Part shown: positions 8,062 to 16,013 of the stretch, piece after piece
Numbering within the stretch: the first letter of the stretch is position 1
How the letters are laid out: the number at the start of each line of letters is the position of its first letter
Assembly: GCA_938003765.1 (NCBI GenBank)
Contig: CALKYE010000081.1
Span: 1-19,573, forward strand
Reading direction: 5' to 3'
Length of the DNA: 19,573 nt
Source: an uncultured Planctomycetia bacterium
GTDB lineage: Bacteria; Planctomycetota; UBA1135; GCA-002686595
Made by a program: the position numbers and the translations under genes
Notes under the pieces: generated by a model
Databases searched by the model: none
Seen by the model: the letters and a program-made list of their open reading frames with translations, nothing else
What the model was told of the DNA's origin: nothing

Positions 8062-11000
8062 ATGAAGCATCCCCTTGCCAGCCGCGCCACCCTCGTCGCC
8101 GTCCCCGCGTTGTGTGCGCTCGCCGGCGCGCAGTCGAGCTTCGTGAACTGGGAGACGCCGCACGTGCACCCGCTCGAGCTCTCGCTCGGCGGGACGCATC
8201 TGTTCGCGGTCAACACACCCGACAACCGCCTCGAAGTGTTCGACCTGCGCGGCGCGGGCGTCGTGCGCGCCTACGACGTGCCCGTCGGCCTCGATCCGGT
8301 CAGCGTGCGCGCGCGCTCGAGCAGCGAGGTGTGGGTGGTCAACCACGTCTCCGACTCGATCAGCATCGTCGACCTCGCGACGCGCACGGTGTCGCGCACG
8401 CTCGCGACCGAGGACGAGCCGACGGACGTGGTGTTCACGACGAGCCCGGCGCGCGCCTTCGTGAGTTGCAGTCAGGCGAACAGCGTGCTCGTGTTCGACC
8501 TCACCGACCTCGCCGCGCCGCCGCAGCGCGTCGACATCGTCGGCGAAGACCCGCGCGCGCTGTGCGTCAGCGCCGACGGCCAGAAGGTGCTCGCCGCGGT
8601 GTTCGAGTCGGGGAACCGCTCGACGGTGCTCGGCGGTGGGCTCGCAGTCGCTGCGACGCTCGCCTTCCCGCCCAACGTCGTGAGCGACCCGGCCGGGCCC
8701 TACAGCGGCCAGAACCCGCCGCCGAACAGCGGGGCCAACTTCGCGCCGCCGCTCAACGGCGCCGCCGGCGCGCCGCCCGAGGTCAGCCTGATCGTGAAGA
8801 AGAACGCGGCCGGGCGTTGGATGGACGACAACGGCGGCGACTGGACCGACTTCGTCAGCGGACCGAACGCCGCGGCGTCCGGGCGCCCGGTCGGATGGGA
8901 TCTCGTCGATCACGACGTCGCCGTGATCGACGCGACGTCGCTCGGAGTCAGCTACGCGAGCGGGCTGATGAACATCTGCATGTCGCTCTCGGTGAATCCG
9001 GCGAGCGGGGAAGTGTTCGTCGTCGGAACCGACGCGACCAATGAAGTGCGCTTCGAGCCGGTGCTCGACGGCAAGTTCCTGCGCGTGCGGCTGGCGCGCT
9101 TCGACCTGTCGAGTCCCGCTGCGGCGAGCGTGCTCGACCTCAACTCGCACCTGAACTACGCCAGCGCGACGATTGCGCAGGGCGAGCGCAACAAGTCGAT
9201 CGGCGACCCGCGCGCCGTCGCGTGGCGCGCGGACGGACTGCGCGGCTACGTCAGCGGCATGGGCTCGAACAACCTGGTCGTGATCGACGCGGGCGGCGCG
9301 CGAGCCGGGCTCACACCGACGATCGAAGTCGGCGAAGGGCCGACGGGAGTCGTGGTCGACGACGCCCGGGGCCGCGTGTACGTGCTCGCGAAGTTCGAAA
9401 GCGCGATCAGCGTGGTGGACCTCAGCGCGGAGTACGAGATCGCGCGCATTCCGTTCCACGATCCGTCGCCGGCGGCGATCAAGCTCGGGCGCAAGCACCT
9501 GTACGACACGCACAAGAACTCCGGGCTCGGCCACGTCGCGTGCGCGTCGTGCCACGTCGACGCGCGCTTGGATCGGCTGGCCTGGGACCTCGGTGATCCC
9601 TCGGGCTCGACCAAGCAACTCACGGGTCAGAACCTCGGCGGCAACATCCCGGGCCTCAACACCGGCTTCGTGCCCTGGCACCCGATGAAGGGCCCGATGA
9701 CGACGCAGACGCTGCAGGACATCATCGGCCACGAGCCGCATCACTGGCGCGGCGACCGCTTCGGGATCGAGGAGTTCGCCGGGGCGTTCATCGGTCTGCA
9801 GGGCGATGACGCGACGCTCACTCCGGGCGAGATGCAGCAGTTCGAGGACTTCCTCGCGACCATCGCGTTCCCGCCCAATCCCTATCGCAACTTCGACAAC
9901 ACGCTGCCGACGAACCTGCCGCTGCCGGGGCACTTCACGACCGGCCGCTTCGCGCCCGCGGGTCAGCCGCTGCCCAACGGGAATGCAGTGGCCGGACTCG
10001 CCGCGTATCGACCGCCCAATCAGCTCGACGGTGGCGCGCTCGCCTGTGTGACGTGCCACACGCTGCCGACCGGCGCGGGCGCGGACTACCGCGCGCAGAG
10101 CTTCACGCTCCAGCCTTTCCCGCCGGGCCCGATGGGGGAGCGCCATCGCATGCTCGTGTCCGTCGACGGCACGACCAACATCACCATGAAGGTTCCGCAA
10201 CTGCGGAACATGTATGAGAAGACCGGCTTCAATCTGACGCAGACGCTGAACACCGCGGGCTTCGGATACCTGCACGACGGCAGCGTCGATTCGCTCGAGC
10301 GCTTCATCGCCGAGCCGGCCTTCGATGTCACCAGCGATCAGATGATCGCGAACCTGACGGCGTTCATGCTGGCGTTCTCGGGCTCCGACCTCCCGCAGGG
10401 CAACACGAACGTCTTCGCAGGCGAGCCTCCGGGCGGCGCGAGCAAGGACGCGCACGCGGCGGTCGGCAAGCAGCGCACGTTGAACGGGCCGGCGACGGCC
10501 GCGGATCAGGCCTGGATCAATCAGGTGCTCGGCTTCGCCAACGCCAACAAGGTTGGCGTGGTCGTGAAGGGCCGGCAGGGCGCCATCGCGCGCGGCTACG
10601 CATGGGTCCCCGGCTCGAGCACATTCCAGTCGGACCGCGCAGCGCAAACGCTGAGCTCCAGCACGCTGTGGAATCTCGCCGCGGTGGGCAGCGAGCTCAC
10701 GTACACGGTCGTGCCGCGCGGCAGCGAGACGCGCATCGGCATCGACCGCGACCTCGACGGCGTGTTGGACCGCGACGAGCTCGACGCCGGCACGGATCCC
10801 GCCGATCCGACCAGCAAGCCCGGCGCGTGCCGCGACGTGACGCCGATCCAACCCTCGGGCCTGGTGACCACGACACTCGGCGCGACGCAGGTGCGGTTGG
10901 AGTGGGTCGACAACTCGAGCGACGAGACGGGCTTCACCGTGGAGCGCGCGCTCGCCAACTCAGGGAGCTGGTCGACGCTCGTCGCGCTGCCGGCGAACTC

Positions 11001-11574
11001 GACGAGCTTCGTCGATGCGAGCGCCGCGTGCGGCGTCGCTTACGACTACCGCGTGAGCGCGCAGAACTGCGCTGGTTCGTCGGGCTTCGCGATCCAGCTC
11101 GGCCTCGCGGGCGACTGCTGCACGGCGGCCGTCGTGTACTGCACGGCGAAGGTCAACAGCCTGGGCTGCACGCCGTTCATCTCATCGAGCGGCGCTGCGA
11201 GCGCATCCAGCTCCAGCGGTTGGGTCGTCACGGCGCGAGCGGTGCGCAACCAGAAGCTCGGCCTGCTGTTCTACGGCTTGAACGGTCGCGCGAGCGCGCC
11301 CTTCCAAGGCGGAACGATGTGCGTCGCAGGTCCGACCTTCCGCACGCCGACGCAGCTCTCCAACGGCGACGCGCTGCCGGCCAACAACTGCTCGGGCGTC
11401 TACTCGCTCGACATGAACGCCTTCGCCGCGGGTCAACTCGGCGGCGCGCCGCAAGCTGCTCTCTCGACGCCCGGCCAGGTCGTCAACTGCCAGTTCTGGG
11501 GCCGCGACCCCGGCTTCGCCCCGCCGAACTCGACGACGCTCAGCGACGCGCTCGAGTACAGCGTTTGCCCGTAG
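8062..11574 (+). CDS. Secreted beta-propeller / di-haem peroxidase-like / Fn3 protein with shared C-terminal domain
   Basis: The 1170-residue product is exported by a signal peptide (MKHPLASRATLVAVPALCALAGAQS). Residues 30-465 are a YVTN/surface-layer-type beta-propeller (HLFAVNTPDNRLEVFDL, SDSISIVDL, NNLVVIDA, SAISVVDL). Residues 470-790 resemble di-haem cytochrome c peroxidase/MauG proteins. They have two haem c sites, Cys494-Ala-Ser-Cys497-His498 and Cys662-Val-Thr-Cys665-His666, followed by MKVPQLRNMYEKTGF and FGYLHDGSVDSLERFI. An acidic DRDLDGVLDRDELDAGTDP stretch near residue 900 looks calcium-binding. Residues 930-1010 form a fibronectin type III-like domain (VRLEWVDNSSDETGFTVER). Residues 1026-1170 are the shared C-terminal module. 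The likely role is an extracellular or surface redox protein; whether it is a peroxidase is not shown by sequence. It is followed by a hairpin and is probably its own transcription unit. Confidence 0.87.
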   Translation: MKHPLASRATLVAVPALCALAGAQSSFVNWETPHVHPLELSLGGTHLFAVNTPDNRLEVFDLRGAGVVRAYDVPVGLDPVSVRARSSSEVWVVNHVSDSISIVDLATRTVSRTLATEDEPTDVVFTTSPARAFVSCSQANSVLVFDLTDLAAPPQRVDIVGEDPRALCVSADGQKVLAAVFESGNRSTVLGGGLAVAATLAFPPNVVSDPAGPYSGQNPPPNSGANFAPPLNGAAGAPPEVSLIVKKNAAGRWMDDNGGDWTDFVSGPNAAASGRPVGWDLVDHDVAVIDATSLGVSYASGLMNICMSLSVNPASGEVFVVGTDATNEVRFEPVLDGKFLRVRLARFDLSSPAAASVLDLNSHLNYASATIAQGERNKSIGDPRAVAWRADGLRGYVSGMGSNNLVVIDAGGARAGLTPTIEVGEGPTGVVVDDARGRVYVLAKFESAISVVDLSAEYEIARIPFHDPSPAAIKLGRKHLYDTHKNSGLGHVACASCHVDARLDRLAWDLGDPSGSTKQLTGQNLGGNIPGLNTGFVPWHPMKGPMTTQTLQDIIGHEPHHWRGDRFGIEEFAGAFIGLQGDDATLTPGEMQQFEDFLATIAFPPNPYRNFDNTLPTNLPLPGHFTTGRFAPAGQPLPNGNAVAGLAAYRPPNQLDGGALACVTCHTLPTGAGADYRAQSFTLQPFPPGPMGERHRMLVSVDGTTNITMKVPQLRNMYEKTGFNLTQTLNTAGFGYLHDGSVDSLERFIAEPAFDVTSDQMIANLTAFMLAFSGSDLPQGNTNVFAGEPPGGASKDAHAAVGKQRTLNGPATAADQAWINQVLGFANANKVGVVVKGRQGAIARGYAWVPGSSTFQSDRAAQTLSSSTLWNLAAVGSELTYTVVPRGSETRIGIDRDLDGVLDRDELDAGTDPADPTSKPGACRDVTPIQPSGLVTTTLGATQVRLEWVDNSSDETGFTVERALANSGSWSTLVALPANSTSFVDASAACGVAYDYRVSAQNCAGSSGFAIQLGLAGDCCTAAVVYCTAKVNSLGCTPFISSSGAASASSSSGWVVTARAVRNQKLGLLFYGLNGRASAPFQGGTMCVAGPTFRTPTQLSNGDALPANNCSGVYSLDMNAFAAGQLGGAPQAALSTPGQVVNCQFWGRDPGFAPPNSTTLSDALEYSVCP
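11137..11574 (+). other. Shared C-terminal module, copy 2 (di-haem propeller protein)
   Basis: Residues 1026-1170. It opens YCTAKVNSLGC and contains GLLFYG, PFQGGTMCV, CSGVYSLDMNA and WGRDPGFAPP, ending LSDALEYSVCP. The four invariant cysteines are 1027, 1036, 1087 and 1110. Confidence 0.87.
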
Positions 11575-11592
11575 CGCCGCGAGGCGGAGTGT

Positions 11593-11608
11593 CGGCCGGA
11601 AGCGGCCG
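11593..11608 (+). terminator. Possible terminator hairpin after the di-haem propeller gene
   Basis: CGGCCG, a GAAG loop and CGGCCG form a perfect 6-bp stem 18 nt past the stop at 11574. An outer GAGTG/CACTC pair (11587-11591 with 11616-11620) could extend it. No T-tract follows, so intrinsic termination is uncertain. Confidence 0.35.
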
Positions 11609-11626
11609 TTCGCTCCACTCGCGCGT

Positions 11627-11656
11627 TTGACGGATTTCGAGCAGCCGGGGTAGCGT
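11627..11656 (+). promoter_or_regulatory. Weak candidate promoter before the beta-helix gene
   Basis: TTGACG at 11627-11632 is a good -35 match. After an 18-nt spacer, TAGCGT at 11651-11656 is a poor -10 match. The position suits transcription of the 11785-15313 unit, leaving a leader of roughly 120 nt. The nearby ATG at 11658 opens a frame with implausible Arg-rich coding and is more likely leader than gene. Confidence 0.25.
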
Positions 11657-11770
11657 TATGCGCGTCGAAGGCGCTCCCTCGCGCGCCTTCTGCTCAGCCG
11701 CTCTGGCAGGGCGGCTCGTCGATCCGCGCCCGCGGCGACTGCGCGCTCGACGTACTTCCAATCGTCGCCG

Positions 11771-11777
11771 AAGGGAG
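11771..11777 (+). promoter_or_regulatory. Strong ribosome-binding site of the beta-helix gene
   Basis: AAGGGAG sits 7 nt before the ATG at 11785. It is the best ribosome-binding site in this area, yet that ATG is out of frame with the downstream coding sequence as written (see the poly-C tract). Confidence 0.65.
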
Positions 11778-11784
11778 TTCTCGC

Positions 11785-14084
11785 ATGTCTCGTCAACGGT
11801 TTGCCCCCCCCCCCCCCGTCGTGGACGACTAGAGGCTGAGTCTGCGGCGCGCTTCGCCGGCGTTGGCTGGCTCGCACTGCGGACCTTGCTCGTCGCCCTG
11901 CTCGCGTTCGTCGCTGCCGTGCCGAACTCGCGCGCTCAAACGTCGATCCCCCCGGTGCTCAATCCCGGCGCTGCGCGGGTTTGGGTCCACCCCAGCGACG
12001 GGGTCGATCCGGACATCAACGATCAAGCTCAGTGGCTGCCGTACATCAACGATTCGGCGCTGAAGTTCCAGACGCTCGGCGTCGCGATCGAGGCCGCGTA
12101 CCAGTTCCTGGTTCTGCAGTACGACCCGACGATCAACCCTGACCAGTACGCGGTTGTGTACGCCCTGCCGGGTATGTACAGCCCGCCCACGAACGGCGAG
12201 GCTCTTCCAATCAAGATGCGCGACCGCGTGCACGTTCAAGGCGTCGGCGCGCGGCGTTGTGTCATTCGAGGCGCGAGCACGAGCGCTCTCGCGGTCACGA
12301 ACACTTCGCTGAACCTGCCGACGAGCTTGACCGCGCCCGGTATCACGACCGATCTGGAGTTGCTCATCGACTACACCGACTCGACCCCCGCAACGCGCAT
12401 TTCGCCCACCGTGAACACGGGCGCTCCGTGGCATCACACATCGCCCACATTCTACTGGTACAACGACACGGCGGAGGTTCTGGACGGGTTCACTCTGCAG
12501 GGCGGGGACGTGCAGGTTTACATGACGAACCTCAACCCACTGTCGAACGACTACTTCCCTGCCGCTCGGATCAGCAACTGTGTGTTCGATCTTCGGCATC
12601 AGATCCCCTGCGCGGCGCCGGACTGCACCCACACGGTCAACGGCCCGCAGATCGGGATCTTCATGCAGCGCAAGCCCACGTGGCACGGCGGGCAAGGGCT
12701 CAACGTCGGGTACCTCGACAGCAGAGTCCTCATCGCGCACAACACCTTTGTTTTTGCGCGCTGGAATGGCGAGTCGGCGACGGGGGCATGGGGCAGCGAA
12801 AGCCGCCAGCACACGGTAGGTGTGATGGATGTCACGGAGAACTGCACGGGATCCAACGACTCCGAGGACGTGCACCGCGGAGTCGGCAGCCCGTGTCTGG
12901 TGGCCAACGTGTTCCGCACTCGCGGACTCGAGCACCTCAATCCGCTGCCGGCGATTCGCCCGTTCGCGATGTTGGGCATCGCGGCGCACGATACGAGCGT
13001 GTTGTTGAGCGGTGTGGCGCATGACACCAACGCGTACGACCCCGCGCGCGTGGGATGGTCGAACGGGTACTTCTTCTCTCAGCCGACGAACAGCGTGCAA
13101 GTCAGTTCAGTCGTGTCCCAGTGGCCCCACTGGAACTGCCACACCACGGTGTTCGGGGGCGCCTGCGGCGCTCAGACTGCATCTTGTTCCACGGCGCCGT
13201 TCCCGTCGCAGCCTGCTGTGCGCATCTGGGACGGCACGATCCCGAGCCCCACTACGCCGGCCACGGTCGATCCCGGCTTCGTCGGCGAGTACATCGCCAC
13301 GAGTATCGCGGGGCTCGCTGACTACGTGGATTGGCGCATCCTTCCGGGCTCGCCGCTCGAGAACCTCTCCTTCGTGCCGCCGACGCCGGGGCCGCGCGCC
13401 TACATCACGCAGCCGCACGCCAGCGACCCGTTGTGGATCTACTCCGTCAACGTGCCCGAGGACCTGTACCTGTTCTCCTGGGACGGCGAGCATTGGGGCA
13501 ATGGGCGCGTGATGGATGGCGCGCCGGACATCGGCTTCGACGAGCGTGGGCTCCTCATCCAGGCAGGCAACTGGGCCAACGACTCGGCGAGCCACAACCA
13601 GCCGGGGTTCATGCATCCGTTCGTCGGTGTCGGCAAGCCGGAGCGGTACTTCATCCTGCCTGAGAACGCCGCTGGCGTCAGTTTGTCCGCATCGGGTCGT
13701 TACTTGCGCCTGCAGGACTCCAGCGTGACTCCGCCGGCGCCAAGCGCAGGCGACGGTTGGATCCATCCACCGGGATCGCAAGGGCACCCGACGAACCTCG
13801 CGTCGCTGCCGGTTGGGTATCGAGCAAAGTACATCAACTTCGCGCCGACGGCTTGGGACAGCGTGGCTCTCGGTGGGACGCTGCAGCCGGCCTGGAGACC
13901 CCTCAATCTCGGGCCAGCGTTTCCGTCGCTGACCTTCGTCAGGGTCACGCCCATAGTCGCTGACAACGAGTGCGCCGGCGGTCCGTGCACCCACACGTAC
14001 TTCAACTTGCAGGGCCTCATCGTGGACGGTCAGTTCTCCACGCAAGCGCTGCTGCGCTCGAATCTGATCGGAGAGTATCGATGA
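11785..14084 (+). CDS. Secreted beta-helix-like protein, frame interrupted at a poly-C tract
   Basis: The product is a large exported protein of unrecognised family. The mature part contains PGMYSPP, RVHVQGVGARRCVIRG, LDGFTLQGGDVQVYM, ARISNCVFDL and RVLIAHNTFVFARWN. This is the imperfect repeat pattern of right-handed parallel beta-helices (DUF1565/NosD-like), followed by a C-terminal part of unknown fold. It lacks the shared C-terminal module. The best start, ATG 11785 behind AAGGGAG, meets TAG at 11830-11832 after 15 codons as written. Adding one C to, or removing two from, the tract at 11804-11817 would join it to the long frame and create a textbook signal peptide (Arg-rich start, then LALRTLLVALLAFVAAV, cut after NSRAQ). 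The uninterrupted frame instead begins at ATG 11658 with an implausible leader. The stop overlaps the next start (ATGA). Codon use looks less GC-biased than in the neighbours. Confidence 0.75.
11804..11817 (+). repeat. Homopolymeric tract of 14 C near the start of the beta-helix gene
   Basis: Fourteen consecutive C residues begin 19 nt after the start of the ATG at 11785. Tract lengths divisible by three (12 or 15) link that ATG to the signal peptide frame. The observed 14 gives a 15-residue dead-end peptide, and 13 also stops quickly. No other homopolymer of this length was noticed in the window. Confidence 0.9.
14070..14075 (+). promoter_or_regulatory. Ribosome-binding site setting the start at 14081
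   Basis: GGAGAG lies 5 nt before the ATG at 14081, inside the end of the upstream gene. It supports this start over the in-frame upstream one at 13970 and suggests translational coupling. Confidence 0.6.
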
Positions 14085-15313
14085 AGCTCCTCCATATCGC
14101 GATTCGAACTCTTCTCACGAACGGGGTCGTCGGAGCGACCGCGTTCGCGGTGCAGACGTCTAACGAACCCGCACTGTTCGGCGTACGCCAGCAGGTGTTC
14201 TGCTGCGAGCGGCTCGAGCAACTCGACGCCCTGACAGGGATTCCGATCAGTAGCTGGAGCTACGCTGGATCCGGTGTGCAACACCACACTCTCGAGGCGC
14301 ACCGCGACCGTCTTGTCTCGATCAATCCGGCATGCTGCTTCGCGCGCCGTGTCGTCGTGTTTCACCCTGCTGACGGTCAGCGTTCCGAGACGCTCATCAC
14401 CGGCGCACCACTCTTCGGCGGTGCGCACAGCCTCGTGTCGGATCCCGTCTCCGGCACCCTGTACCTGACGACTGATTCCGAGCTGTACACGCTCGATCCT
14501 GTGAGTGGGCAAGCGACGCTGGTCGCGCCTTTCACGGGCTCACCCTACTCCTGGGACTTCGTGAACACGGCCGCCATGGATGTCAATGGCACGGTGTACG
14601 CCATCGGCCACGAGGACTCTGCCCATCGCTACGCGGTGTACACGCTCGAACTCGCGACCGCGCAGCTCACCTGGATCGGCGAGATCGTGATGCCCACCGG
14701 GAGCAGCGGGTTCTTCCTCGACCTCGCCATCCCTCCGACAGGCGATTGGTGGGCGTCATTCCGCGACACGGGCCTCATGCCGTCGACGCGTGGCCTCTGG
14801 CGCATCACTCCCGGCTCGTGGCAGGCGACGCAGGTCCGCTATGTCGATCCGCCGCACGAAGGTCTCGCCTTCCTGGCGCCGACGCAGCAAGCGAGCTACT
14901 GCACCGCGAAGACCAACTCGCTCGGCTGCGCACCGTCGATCTCGGGCGAGGGCTTCCCCAGCCCGACCGCGTCCAGCGGCTATGTGCTGCGCGCGAGCAA
15001 CGTGCGCAATCAGAGCACGGGCTCGCTGACCTTCGGGATCAGCGGCCGCGCCGTGCTGCCGTTCGGCGGCGGCGTCAACTGCGTCGCTCCGCCGCGTCAG
15101 CGTACCACCGTCGCCTTCAGCGGCGGCTCACCGACGGGTGTCGCCGATTGCAGCGGCGCGTGGCAGCTCGACTTCAACACCTGGATGAGCCAGCACTTCA
15201 CGCTGCCCGCCGGCACCACGATCCAGGCGCAGTGGCTCGGCCGCGACGCAGGCTTCGCGCCGCCGGACAATTGGTCGTTGAGCAACGCGCTCGAGTTCGT
15301 GGTGCGGCCGTAG
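14081..15313 (+). CDS. Secreted beta-propeller-like protein with shared C-terminal domain
   Basis: The 410-residue product has a signal peptide (MKLLHIAIRTLLTNGVVGATAFA). Residues 35-270 have short beta-strand repeats resembling a propeller: LEQLDALTGIPISSW, RVVVFHPADG, LVSDPVSGTLYLTTDSELY, YTLDPVSGQATLV, MDVNGTVYAIGHED and LWRITPGSW. No catalytic motif is evident. An unusual N-terminal cysteine set (VFCCERL, NPACCFARR) may form disulfides. Residues 273-410 are the shared C-terminal module. The ATG overlaps the stop of the beta-helix gene (ATGA) and has its own ribosome-binding site, so the two are probably co-expressed and may act together on the cell surface. Its 3' end converges on the DUF3293 gene, 23 nt apart, with a strong inverted repeat just past the stop. 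Confidence 0.82.
   Translation: MKLLHIAIRTLLTNGVVGATAFAVQTSNEPALFGVRQQVFCCERLEQLDALTGIPISSWSYAGSGVQHHTLEAHRDRLVSINPACCFARRVVVFHPADGQRSETLITGAPLFGGAHSLVSDPVSGTLYLTTDSELYTLDPVSGQATLVAPFTGSPYSWDFVNTAAMDVNGTVYAIGHEDSAHRYAVYTLELATAQLTWIGEIVMPTGSSGFFLDLAIPPTGDWWASFRDTGLMPSTRGLWRITPGSWQATQVRYVDPPHEGLAFLAPTQQASYCTAKTNSLGCAPSISGEGFPSPTASSGYVLRASNVRNQSTGSLTFGISGRAVLPFGGGVNCVAPPRQRTTVAFSGGSPTGVADCSGAWQLDFNTWMSQHFTLPAGTTIQAQWLGRDAGFAPPDNWSLSNALEFVVRP
14897..15313 (+). other. Shared C-terminal module, copy 3 (propeller-like protein)
   Basis: Residues 273-410. It opens YCTAKTNSLGC and contains LPFGGGVNCV, CSGAWQLDFNT and LGRDAGFAPP, ending LSNALEFVVRP. The four invariant cysteines are 274, 283, 334 and 357. 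Confidence 0.87.
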
Positions 15314-15336
15314 GACGCGGCCACACGACATCGCCC

Positions 15337-15822
15337 TCAGTGCGCGCCGGATTCGTCGAGTCCGGCGCGCAGGCCGCTGACCTTGAAGGTCGAGCTCGCG
15401 ATCGGCAGCGCGGTCGATGCGCGGCCGTCGGTCCAGTCGATCCACATGCGCTCGCCGTCGAACCAGAACAGCGCGGCTTGATCGAAGAGGCGCGCGATGG
15501 CGAGCGCGTCGCGGCGCGAGAGCGCGGCGGCGACGCTGGGCTCGGTGTGCGCGCCGCAGGGCGAGCTCGCGAGGACGTCGACGTCCTGCGCGTCGAACGC
15601 GCGGACCACGCGCCGCAGGCGCTCGGTCAATCGCTCGCTCTCGTCGCGCGGGCGCGATTGCGAGGGAGCGGGGAATGCCGAGAGCACCGCGAAGGCGCCG
15701 CTCAGGCCCTGGCGTGCGAGGGCCTCGCGCGCGGCGGGCCCGAGCGACTCGCGCAGGTCGATGCGCGCGCCGTCGCGCAGCTGCAGCACGGTGTTGGGGT
15801 ACTCGAGCTCGGACAGCTCCAT
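15337..15822 (-). CDS. DUF3293 domain protein
   Basis: The 161-residue cytoplasmic protein has no signal peptide. It fits the DUF3293 pattern: FAVLSAFPAPSQSRPRDESE near the N-terminal third, where the family has a T/S-A-x-N/P turn, then a helix with many arginines. The C-terminal half has CGAHTEPSVAAALSRRDA followed by ARLFDQAALFWFDGERMWI, matching the family's closing 'gQnAifw' stretch. No biochemical role is established for the family. The ATG at 15822 opens MELSELEYPNTVLQL. A longer frame to 15948 adds an Arg-rich leader and was rejected; neither start has a clear ribosome-binding site. It stands alone on the minus strand between two secreted-protein genes, and its last codons hold the inverted repeat at 15341-15371. 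Confidence 0.78.
   Translation of the reverse strand: MELSELEYPNTVLQLRDGARIDLRESLGPAAREALARQGLSGAFAVLSAFPAPSQSRPRDESERLTERLRRVVRAFDAQDVDVLASSPCGAHTEPSVAAALSRRDALAIARLFDQAALFWFDGERMWIDWTDGRASTALPIASSTFKVSGLRAGLDESGAH
15341..15371 (+). terminator. Strong inverted repeat between convergent genes
   Basis: TGCGCGCCGGA, a 9-nt loop (TTCGTCGAG) and TCCGGCGCGCA form a perfect 11-bp stem starting 28 nt past the plus-strand stop at 15313. It lies inside the final codons of the minus-strand DUF3293 gene. No T-tract follows on either strand. It could stop or stabilise the plus-strand transcript. Confidence 0.45.
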
Positions 15823-15961
15823 GTCGGCCAATTTACGCGGCGCGACGCCGCGGCGAGTGCGCGGAGCGATCTGCCCATGGGCGACCGCGTCATCGGATCC
15901 ACGCGGCGGGTCGAGAACGCGATCGAGGGCGACCTCGCCAGCGGCCAAGGCGAGATTGAAC

Positions 15962-15967
15962 TATCAT
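15962..15967 (+). promoter_or_regulatory. Candidate -10 element before the repeat-protein gene
   Basis: TATCAT matches 5 of 6 bases of the sigma-70 -10 consensus and lies 46 nt before the ATG at 16014, in an otherwise GC-rich stretch. No convincing -35 sits at 16-18 nt upstream, so support is weak. Confidence 0.22.
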
Positions 15968-16013
15968 CCGGTGGCGGACATCACTTGGGCCGAGCCCGAA
16001 AGCCGAGCGTCTC

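Noticed and set aside
7906..10851. A 981-codon minus-strand open frame opposite the di-haem propeller gene
   Set aside because: It is low-complexity RH/AV-rich sequence, an antisense shadow of a gene with two haem sites and a signal peptide.
11658..11784. The ATG at 11658 as start of the beta-helix gene
   Set aside because: The leader it adds is Arg-rich with no export signal at its N-terminus, buries the signal peptide about 65 residues in, and has only a weak upstream G-run. It remains the only uninterrupted start as written.
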